From Paenibacillus qinlingensis (lineage in GTDB: Bacteria; Bacillota; Bacilli; Paenibacillales; NBRC-103111): 64,000 nucleotides of DNA. This document shows, one piece after another, positions 42,744-50,800 of this stretch; position 1 is the stretch's first letter; every line of letters begins with the position of its first letter. Location of the stretch: positions 558,001-622,000 of the forward strand of contig NZ_JABMKY010000001.1 of NCBI RefSeq assembly GCF_013204845.1, read 5' to 3'. The notes beneath the pieces were generated by a model. That model was not told the origin of the DNA and did not search any database. It was given only the letters and a program-made list of their open reading frames with translations. The position numbers were made by a program, and so were the translations under genes.

Positions 42744-42760
42744 AGTTAATTTACCTTACA
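42744..42760. promoter_or_regulatory. TnrA/GlnR box 2
   Basis: AGTTAATTTACCTTACA matches TGTNA-N7-TNACA at all but the first base, 22 bp upstream of the tnrA-like start codon. Confidence 0.6.
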
Positions 42761-42781
42761 TTAAACTGGAGGGATAGGCTG

Positions 42782-43012
42782 ATGATGACAAAGAAGAAGG
42801 TAATTCAAATTGGTATCGTAAGTGAACTCACAGGGTTAACAGAAAGGCAAATTCGCTACTATGAGGACCGCAAGCTTATTTTTCCAGACAGAAGCAAGGG
42901 AGGCGTTCGTAAATATTCATTCGAGGATATACAAACGATTATGGATATACATACCAAGCTAACTGATGGCTTTCATACGGTAGAATTAAGACGAATGCTA
43001 GCCGGTTCCTAA
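42782..43012 (+). CDS. Short TnrA/GlnR-like MerR-family nitrogen regulator
   Basis: 76 residues, starting at the first ATG of ATGATG (42782), after CTGGAGGGAT. The winged-helix domain [32 protein letters not shown] and [14 protein letters not shown] is nearly identical in pattern to TnrA and GlnR. It ends at residue 76, without the C-terminal tail through which TnrA and GlnR bind feedback-inhibited glutamine synthetase (B. subtilis TnrA is about 110 residues). It therefore might bind the boxes without that control. Followed by tatC after 32 bp. Confidence 0.88.
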   Translation: MMTKKKVIQIGIVSELTGLTERQIRYYEDRKLIFPDRSKGGVRKYSFEDIQTIMDIHTKLTDGFHTVELRRMLAGS

Positions 43013-43044
43013 CACTAACATACCCATTAGACTGGAGGACTCCT

Positions 43045-43803
43045 ATGCAAATCAAAGAAATGATGTCACTGGTCGAGCATCTAACAGAACTGCGCACTCG
43101 CATTATTCGTGTCCTTATTGCCGTAATCCTCACCTTAATTATTGGTTTCATTTTCGCCCAGCAGATTTTACTTTACCTCAAACATAGCTCTACAGCATCC
43201 GGAATTACGTGGCATGTCTTCTCACCGATGGATGGCATTCGTATGTATATGTTGATTGCATTCGCTGTCTCTCTCACATTGACTCTTCCATTCATCCTCT
43301 ATCAAGTGTGGGCTTTCGTCAAAAAAGGTCTTACCCAAGAGGAACAAATTGCCACACTCAAATATATCCCCTATACGTTCTTATGCTTCTTACTAGGTTT
43401 AGCTTTTGGTTATTTCGTTGTATTCCCGATGTGCATACGGTTTACTGTTGGTGTGACGGAAAATCTCGGTTTAACGCAAACCTATGGCGTTGCTCAATAC
43501 TTTAGTTTTATGCTCAATATTATTATCCCGTTATCACTAGCCTTCGAGCTCCCGATTGTCGTGATGTTCCTTACAAAGTTGAAACTGCTGAATCCTAAAT
43601 TACTTCACAAAGTACGCAGATACGCCTATTTGATTCTAATTATTACAGCCAGTCTCATCTCTCCTCCAGATTTAATCTCTCATCTTATGGTAGCTATTCC
43701 CTTATTCGCACTATATGAAATTAGCATTTTACTCTCTCGTTTCGTTTATAACGGGCAACAACGGGAACAGAGTCTCAGAAATCTTGAATATGGCGTCTCT
43801 TAA
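43045..43803 (+). CDS. tatC: Twin-arginine translocase subunit TatC
   Basis: 252 residues, six hydrophobic segments, with the N-terminal HLTELRTRIIRVL and the loop FVKKGLTQEEQ typical of TatC, which recognises twin-arginine signals. GGAGGA precedes the ATG. It is co-directional with the TnrA-like gene and divergent from the amine oxidase-ridA-tatA operon, so the translocase is split over two promoters that share nitrogen boxes. Confidence 0.95.
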   Translation: MQIKEMMSLVEHLTELRTRIIRVLIAVILTLIIGFIFAQQILLYLKHSSTASGITWHVFSPMDGIRMYMLIAFAVSLTLTLPFILYQVWAFVKKGLTQEEQIATLKYIPYTFLCFLLGLAFGYFVVFPMCIRFTVGVTENLGLTQTYGVAQYFSFMLNIIIPLSLAFELPIVVMFLTKLKLLNPKLLHKVRRYAYLILIITASLISPPDLISHLMVAIPLFALYEISILLSRFVYNGQQREQSLRNLEYGVS

Positions 43804-43847
43804 AATAGTACTACTCTCATATTGTCCATCTCCATCGATTCGGATAT

Positions 43848-43862
43848 AGTTACTTCATAACT
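43848..43862. promoter_or_regulatory. Candidate LysR operator, copy 1
   Basis: AGTTACTTCATAACT, a perfect palindrome with 5-bp arms and a T-N11-A form, 22 bp before the LysR start codon. Confidence 0.45.
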
Positions 43863-43883
43863 GGCATACAGAAAAGGTGAACT

Positions 43884-44771
43884 ATGCGAATTGAACAACT
43901 CATCTATATCATTGAGATTAATCAAACAGGTTCCATTTCTTTAGCAGCGGAAAAGCTTCACGTATCCCAGCCGAACATCTCTCAAGCCATTGTCAGCTTA
44001 GAGGACGAGCTTGGCGTGAAGCTTTTCGTCCGTTCGCGCACCGGAGCGACACCTACGGAAGACGGGAAACTAATCATCAACAAAGCTATAGAGATTATGA
44101 ATAAAGTGGAAGAACTTCGCGAAACAGCAGGGTTTCAATTTAATCAACTTTCAGGTTCACTCTCCATCGCCTCTGTCCCAAGTCTTTGTTTGAGTGTGTT
44201 ACCTCCCACACTGTCTATTTTCAAAAAAAAACACTCGGATGTGGAGCTTGTTATGATGGAGTTGAATTATCCACAGATCATCCAAGAGGTTCTAGGTGGA
44301 CAAGTTGATTTGGGACTCATTGCTGTCGCAAGAAATTATCAAAGCCCCCATACGCAGTTGATCTCCGAACATTTGATGGACTGCCGAATTATGGCTTATG
44401 TGGGTAAAAAATCCCCTTTAGCGCAACGAAATCGCATCACCATTGAAGAACTTCTTCAAGAACCTCTTTTGATTTCCTCTGATTACTTAAATAACATATT
44501 CAAAAAACATGGGGAGCCTAATATCCTTTTTAAGCTTGGGAATTCTGAAGCAGCTAAACGGATTATTGCTGAGGGAATCGCGATTGGCTTCTATACGGAG
44601 ACAGGGATGCGATATGACCCTTATTTAGAAACAGGGAGCATTGTTGCCCTAGAAGTCACCGGTGTAGATTTCGGGGTTTCTTTCCGAACATTGCGCTTGA
44701 AGAGCCGTCATCTCTCACTCCCTTGCAAAGAATTTACGAAGGAGCTCAAAACCATTATTGCTGCAATGTGA
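43884..44771 (+). CDS. LysR-family transcriptional regulator
   Basis: 295 residues. N-terminal winged helix-turn-helix (SISLAAEKLHVSQPNISQAI, LEDELGVKLFVRS) and a periplasmic-binding-like effector domain (90-290). AAAGGTGA precedes the ATG. It lies 80 bp after tatC but has its own candidate operator, so it may not be part of the Tat operon. Its target is unknown; a second operator copy at 44901 points to the downstream integrase-like gene or autoregulation. Confidence 0.9.
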   Translation: MRIEQLIYIIEINQTGSISLAAEKLHVSQPNISQAIVSLEDELGVKLFVRSRTGATPTEDGKLIINKAIEIMNKVEELRETAGFQFNQLSGSLSIASVPSLCLSVLPPTLSIFKKKHSDVELVMMELNYPQIIQEVLGGQVDLGLIAVARNYQSPHTQLISEHLMDCRIMAYVGKKSPLAQRNRITIEELLQEPLLISSDYLNNIFKKHGEPNILFKLGNSEAAKRIIAEGIAIGFYTETGMRYDPYLETGSIVALEVTGVDFGVSFRTLRLKSRHLSLPCKEFTKELKTIIAAM

Positions 44772-44900
44772 CAACCGTTTTACACAACCATAGCCCCTTT
44801 CTCTAGCTCGAAATCATGTGTCAATCGATGAATTTGTCGAATTAAGACTAACATTATTTAGGGCTTTTCCCTCATTGTTCCACCCTTCATTTTCAGCTAT

Positions 44901-44915
44901 AGTTACCTCATAACC
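44901..44915. promoter_or_regulatory. Candidate LysR operator, copy 2
   Basis: AGTTACCTCATAACC, differing by two bases from copy 1, and preceded in both cases by TAT. It lies in the 254-bp gap before the integrase-like gene, in which nothing else was seen. Confidence 0.4.
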
Positions 44916-45025
44916 AAGTTCTAGGCATATTCAATCCGCACATCTCATATCATGTATAGTTGCTTATTTCTGAAAACCGAATGTAATTTTGCAGAAAACT
45001 AAGTTGAAACTTGAAGGGATGTTGA

Positions 45026-45517
45026 TTTCGTATTCTTACTCTTGAGAAAATCCAATTTATCGAGACACAATGTATCAATCCGCAAGATGCTATTATTATT
45101 CGTCTGCTTATCGAGGGTGTCGCCCCTCACGAAATTGTTTATTTGAAAAGTAATTCTTTAGATGAAAAAAAACAACTACTTACGGTGTCTGATGCCACGG
45201 GCGGCAAAAGGTACATACCCGTTTCTAAAACTTGTGTCGAACGGTTTCAATCCGCTTTGAAACAAACGAAATATCTGACTAACTTGGGTAACCCGCTTCT
45301 ACCTAAGAAATTTTCAGATTTAAGAAATAGTCCTTTTCTAATCAAAATGAGCATGACCGACTATATCGCAAATCGAGCGATGATTACCGAATTGGATTCT
45401 GTTATTCTCCGAACGATTTACATGCGCCTTCGTCGATTAGCAGAGTATTTCTCACTCCCAGAGCTTACTCATTTAACTACGGTTAAGCTTGAAGTGAAAC
45501 AGCTTGCGATTGTATAG
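45026..45517 (+). CDS. Degenerate tyrosine-recombinase-like protein, start unclear
   Basis: The frame is open from 45026 to 45517 (163 codons). It reads LTLEKIQFIETQCINPQDAI, RLLIEGVAPHEIVYLKSN and KRYIPVSKTCVERFQSALKQ, which resembles the N-terminal part of an integrase catalytic domain, but the catalytic Arg position is not conserved and no HxxR or Tyr box is present. No ATG/GTG lies in this frame near its start; an ATG at 45019 would enter the frame only after a one-base shift in the TTT at 45026. A non-enzymatic relative or a decayed gene. Confidence 0.5.
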   Translation, partial: FRILTLEKIQFIETQCINPQDAIIIRLLIEGVAPHEIVYLKSNSLDEKKQLLTVSDATGGKRYIPVSKTCVERFQSALKQTKYLTNLGNPLLPKKFSDLRNSPFLIKMSMTDYIANRAMITELDSVILRTIYMRLRRLAEYFSLPELTHLTTVKLEVKQLAIV

Positions 45518-45528
45518 CTTTCATGCCA

Positions 45529-45549
45529 AAGGCCAATAGGCCTTTTTTT
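45529..45549 (+). terminator. Terminator after the integrase-like gene
   Basis: AAGGCC-AATA-GGCCTT stem followed by TTTTT. Confidence 0.85.
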
Positions 45550-45553
45550 ACGC

Positions 45554-45591
45554 AAAAAAAGTGGATCCCCTTCTTTCTAGGAGATCCACTT
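45554..45591 (-). terminator. Terminator after the EamA gene
   Basis: Minus strand AAGTGGATCTCC / GGGGATCCACTT followed by TTTTTGCG. Confidence 0.85.
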
Positions 45592-45594
45592 GTA

Positions 45595-46515
45595 TTATTC
45601 GGTTTGAAGACGATGAGTACGTTGTCTTCGTTTCATTAACTCTGGCAGCGCTATGCCTAGCATCGTTACTAGCACACCTAACCATTGAAGTCCATTCACA
45701 GATTCGTGGAGAACGATGAAGGACATGATGACAGCCGTCGGCAACTCCGCTGCGCTCATAATCGTAGCCATACCTCCGCCAATACGGGGAACACCAATTG
45801 CAAAGAACAATGGAGGGATTACGACACCGAACAAGGCTAGCAGCAATGCCCATGGTAATAGCGATTCATGCAAGGATCCATTCCACAAGAAATGAGGCGG
45901 GAAGATCAGCATGACGATGATAAAGGAGCCTGTTTGCATGACGGCACCTCGCGTGATTGGCGCAATGTGCTTAGCAACCCTACCGCTCATGGCAATAAAC
46001 AGCGCGTAAGTCAAAGCAGATAACAATCCTAACCCTACTCCAAGCCACGAAGGTGCTTCGAGATTTCCTTTTAGATAACCACTTGCCATAATAATACCTA
46101 TAAATAAGAATATAAGTGCGATGAGTTTATCTCTGCTAGGTCGTTTACGATCCATAATAGCTTCTAAGACGATACCTATCCATGTAAATTGAAATAATAA
46201 AAGAATGGCAAAAGATGCTGAAACGTATTGCAATGCTGCATAATAAAATATTCCAGTTAGGCCCGAGCTTGTTCCAACTAACATGAGCAGGAGGGCATTC
46301 CGAGGTGAAACACGAAACGTTTGGGCTTCTGCTGATCCTTGTTTCGCTGATTTGGCTGTTACGAAAGCCATGATCCACATCATGATGAGTCCAAAAAAGA
46401 TTTGTGAGCCAACCACCTCACCCACATGAAAACCAGACTCGTAAGCCTTCTTTACGAATGTTGACAACAACCCAAAGCTGCAAGCGCCAGCTAATACATA
46501 TACGTAGTATTTCAT
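45595..46515 (-). CDS. EamA-family (DMT) transporter
   Basis: 306 residues, ten hydrophobic segments arranged as two EamA repeats (about 5-140 and 150-290). Members of the drug/metabolite transporter superfamily export amino acids, nucleotides or other small compounds; the substrate here is unknown. Its ATG overlaps the stop of the alcohol dehydrogenase gene by four bases, so both are co-translated. Confidence 0.85.
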   Translation of the reverse strand: MKYYVYVLAGACSFGLLSTFVKKAYESGFHVGEVVGSQIFFGLIMMWIMAFVTAKSAKQGSAEAQTFRVSPRNALLLMLVGTSSGLTGIFYYAALQYVSASFAILLLFQFTWIGIVLEAIMDRKRPSRDKLIALIFLFIGIIMASGYLKGNLEAPSWLGVGLGLLSALTYALFIAMSGRVAKHIAPITRGAVMQTGSFIIVMLIFPPHFLWNGSLHESLLPWALLLALFGVVIPPLFFAIGVPRIGGGMATIMSAAELPTAVIMSFIVLHESVNGLQWLGVLVTMLGIALPELMKRRQRTHRLQTE

Positions 46516-47681
46516 GCTAAAGACCTTATCAAGATATCTCTGACGGTATCTCTAGTCATGACCTTATATTGACCTATGGTAGATTTCATAAATGATTTGT
46601 GTACTAATTCTTCGATGCGTTGATCATCAATGCCATAATAGCCAAGTTGATTCGGCGCTCCAAGAGAATCCCAGAACTGACGTAAGGCTTGAATTCCTTC
46701 TAGCGCCACTTCGTAATCCGTTTTTCCTGTGTCGTCGATTCCGAAAACTGACATAGCCAACTTCTTCATCCGCGAAGGATCATCTTCTGCACAATGTGAC
46801 ATCCAATTCGGGAATACAATAGCAAGTCCTCCTCCGTGAGGAATGTCGTAAACGGCGGATAATCCATGCTCAATTTGATGTGATGCCCAATCGCCACCGT
46901 CTGTCCCGCAAGATAGCAACCCGTTGAAGGCTGTAGTTCCTGCATACATGATCGTCGCACGATGCTCAACATCTTGCAGATTCACCAGCAACTTCGGAGC
47001 TGCTTCCATAACGGTCAGCAAGACAGCTTCCATGAAGCGATCCATCATCGGGGTATGTTCAGTTCGGTGGAAATATTGTTCAAGTACGTGGGACATCATA
47101 TCCACAATTCCATATACCGTCTGATCCAAAGGAACGGATGTGGTATAGGCAGGATCCAATATAGAAAAAGCCGGATAAGCTAATGGACTGCTCCAGCCGC
47201 GTTTCTCATTTCGATCCCAGTTCGTAATAACAGAGATGTTATTCATCTCCGACCCTGTCGCGGCTAGTGTTAATACGGTCCCCAGAGGCAGAGCTTTCTG
47301 CGGTTCAGCTTTCCTCGTAATAATGTCCCAAACATCCCCATCGTAATAAACACCAATAGAAATGGCTTTGGCACAATCAATGACACTCCCCCCACCAACA
47401 GCAAGAATGAGATCGATCTGATGCTCACGGCATAGCTCTATTCCTTTTTCCACCGTTGTCAGTCTGGGGTTAGGTTCTACACCGGACATTTCGACAACGA
47501 TGGCTTGCCTATCTAGAAGCTGCTTCATCACAGCATCGTATACACCATTTTTCCGGATACTACCTCCACCATATACGAGCAGTACACGTTTCCCGGCATT
47601 CCCTAGCTCTTGTTGCAATTGCTTGATCTGACCTTCGCCAAACCATAATCGTGTTGGATTATACTGAATAAATGATTGCAT
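46512..47681 (-). CDS. Iron-containing alcohol dehydrogenase (BdhA/YugJ type)
   Basis: 389 residues of the group III alcohol dehydrogenase fold. The NAD(P) site is [15 protein letters not shown] (about 95-109), followed by [17 protein letters not shown]; the metal ligands lie in [25 protein letters not shown]. The closest type is butanol dehydrogenase BdhA/YugJ. It reduces an aldehyde to the alcohol with NAD(P)H. Overlaps the downstream EamA gene (ATGA). Confidence 0.9.
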   Translation of the reverse strand: MQSFIQYNPTRLWFGEGQIKQLQQELGNAGKRVLLVYGGGSIRKNGVYDAVMKQLLDRQAIVVEMSGVEPNPRLTTVEKGIELCREHQIDLILAVGGGSVIDCAKAISIGVYYDGDVWDIITRKAEPQKALPLGTVLTLAATGSEMNNISVITNWDRNEKRGWSSPLAYPAFSILDPAYTTSVPLDQTVYGIVDMMSHVLEQYFHRTEHTPMMDRFMEAVLLTVMEAAPKLLVNLQDVEHRATIMYAGTTAFNGLLSCGTDGGDWASHQIEHGLSAVYDIPHGGGLAIVFPNWMSHCAEDDPSRMKKLAMSVFGIDDTGKTDYEVALEGIQALRQFWDSLGAPNQLGYYGIDDQRIEELVHKSFMKSTIGQYKVMTRDTVRDILIRSLA

Positions 47682-47782
47682 TGTGTGTAAACTCCTTCGA
47701 TGACTAATATCTACAGAAGTATATCACAAGTCGAATTCAATAGCATTGGAAACAGCTTTGGTATAGACACTCCTTTCTATAA

Positions 47783-47819
47783 GAAAAACCGCACACCTCT
47801 TAGTAAGATGTACGGTTTG
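47783..47819 (-). terminator. Terminator after the hybrid kinase gene
   Basis: Minus strand AAACCGTACATCTTA / AAGAGGTGTGCGGTTT stem, followed by TTCTTA. Confidence 0.85.
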
Positions 47820-47825
47820 GAGCAC

Positions 47826-50800
47826 TTATATGCGATGTAACGGAAGTGAGAACGAAATGCTGCAACCCTGACCTAGGCGGCTTTCCGCCCATATTTGTCC
47901 ACCATGATACTGCACGATTTCCTTGGCTATGGCCAGCCCTAAACCGCTTCCACCCGAGTTGCTTCTTGATTTGGATACCTTATAGAACCTTTCGAAAATA
48001 TGAGGTAGATCCTCCTCACTGATCCCCACACCTGTGTCGGATACCCGAACAACAAGTTCACGCGGCTGGTCCCTTATCTGGGCTTGAACTTGAATGGAAC
48101 AGCCCCTGGTCGAAAATTTAATGGCATTGTAAATAATATTGGCATATACCTGCTCTATTCGATCCACATCCACAGTCAGCATGTCCTGCGCATTCATCTG
48201 CGCCATGTTTAACGTGTAGGCAATGCCAGCATTTTGTGTATCCAATTCATATTTGGCAAAAAGCTGACGAATCATCGTCATACAAGACGTTGAAGCAAGC
48301 TGGAAATGGAACTGCTTCGTTTCAAGTCGGCTCAATTGATACAAATCCGTAATCAAGCGTTGAATACCTACGATGCGCATATGTACTACGCTCAAATATT
48401 TCTTTTGTTCTTCTGGTTCCTGAATGACATCATCCAGAATCGCTTCTACGTAACCTTGAATTGATGTGAGTGGAGTCCCTAGATCGTGGGATATGTTCGA
48501 TAGAAGATCGCGCCGCGAAGTCTCCATCAAGATTAACTCATTTGTACGTTCTTTTACCTTGGACTCCAGATCATTATATAATCTAGCATTCTCAATGGAA
48601 ATTGCAGCTTGAGCTGAAAGCAACTTGATCACATCCAGCCGATCTGATGTAAAGGCATTGCGAATTAAATTATTTTCCAGATAAAAGACGCCGATTAGAT
48701 TACCTTGATGTAAGATCGGTTCGCAGAAGATGGATTTACTTTCTGCTTGTCTTATGTAAGGATCGTATGAGAAAAGCGTTGATTTCTCCGCATCGTCTAA
48801 TACGATCCCCTCTTTCATTCGAGCTACATACTGAATCACGGATTGTGGAACATTATCTCGTGATTCTAGTAAAACAGAGCTAACCATACAGGAATCCTTC
48901 CCTGCGCTCGCAAGCATCTCCGCTTCAACATACAAGCGATCTTTATCTTTCAGTACAAGGATACTTCGCTCTGCACCGGAAGAATACGTTACAATCTCCA
49001 TCAATCGTTTGATCAATTGTTCAAGATTCACTTCACTCGAGAGGGAACGTGACGTATTCATAATCGTTTTGAAATCAATGGCTTGCAGCGAATAATCACT
49101 GATTTTGGTTGTTGCCCAATCTGGCGACTCGGCGCGCCCCGTAAAGTAAGCCGGATATCTAAGCCTTAGATCATCCGCTTTCGCTTTCGCCCCCCAATTG
49201 ACATACCCAAAGTAAGCATCAACGAAATACGTCTTGGCGAATTTTTCGCGGCCGCTTTGCTTGTAATATTTCCCCGCGATCTCGCAAGCCATGGCTTCAT
49301 GTTGAATAAATCCTTGCTCACGCGCTTGCCTTATGGCAGATTCATATCCCTGCTCCGCTAATTGCCCAAACCCCCTCACACGATGCCATTCTGCATGCAT
49401 GAGGAGCGTTAAGTGCGAATAGTTCTCCGGGCAATGAGCAGCCCATTTATCCATCTTCCTGAGCATTTTCTTAACTCGTCTTGCAAGCCATTTCTGTTCA
49501 TCGCTTGGGAGCTCAGGAAATGCCGCGGCAATGGAAAGGACATAATAGAAGTAATTTTCAGGGATATGAAATAAACCAAAAGATGCAGTTTGATACAGCT
49601 CAGTTGACTTTCCTGTCTTCACAGCATCTTCAAAGTAACCGAACAAATAGTACAACATCATTTTTTTGACCGAGTAGACATGGATAATGACTTGATTCGG
49701 ATGAAATTTCAGCTTACTAACGAATTGTTCTTCCTCTTCCTGATGATTGCCGAAAAGGATCGGATTCACCGACATCCCTTCCAGATTCAAGGTCAGCATT
49801 CGCAGCATCTCAAGCATAAGCAGGGTATCATGATGATTCGTCTGTTCCAAAATGCGATAGTTCTTGGCCAAATCTTCTTTCACTTCTGCGAGTACAGCGC
49901 CTTGAAAATCCTTCATAAGCATCTGATAGGTTAGTGCATACCCGGCAAACACGAGATCCCCATCTTCGATGCCGCATCGAAATGACTCTTTCAACTGCTC
50001 CAGACAGATGCGTAATGATTTCACCCAAGGGGTAATAAACAAGCCCAATGAGAAATAACTTTTACTGCGATATTGGTGAGATTGAAACCTTGCGTTCATC
50101 CGCTCACCAAGTTGGCCATATTGATAGCCCCGCTGGTAATCTCCAAACCCTGATCCAAGAATCAAACCATATGCACCATACACATACGCCATAGAAGGCG
50201 TATTCCCGTACTTCAAAGCAAGCTTCGTCATAATTAACATAAAAGGAACGAATAAATTCGTATTTACGAAATAGGCAGATACCGCGACACTCATCATTAA
50301 ATCAATCAATTTCATCCGAAATTTATCTTCCATTATGGGCAAATCATACAACTCGAGTGTGCTTCTTCGCCCAATCAACCCTCTCACATTTAAGTACGTC
50401 ATGACGATATACATGTTGGACGGCGCTTCAGACAATCGGATGCCATACTCTGCTAAAGCTTTTAAGCCAACCTTGATACTCTGATGATGCTTGCCAATAT
50501 TCGTATGCAAGACGACTTGCAGATTATATACTTCCAGCTTCTGCTCGTTGGATAATGACCCTTGCAGCAATTGTTCATAGAGGGTTTCCGCTTCCTCCGC
50601 TTGACCGCTCAAATAGAGGCATTCCGACTTCTCTAAGCGAATCGCAAAACCTAATTCCTCTTGCTCAAACCCCTCAATCTGATCCATCACTTCTAATGCT
50701 TTATTAAAATATTGGATTGCAGAACGGTATGCATTCGAGGATTTCGCTTTACGTCCCGCATTATAATTAAATTCAAGTAATTGTATTAATTCATGATCCA

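Noticed and set aside
45026..45517. Active site-specific recombinase and nearby attachment site
   Set aside because: Catalytic motifs are missing, and no tRNA, direct repeat pair or phage genes are near.
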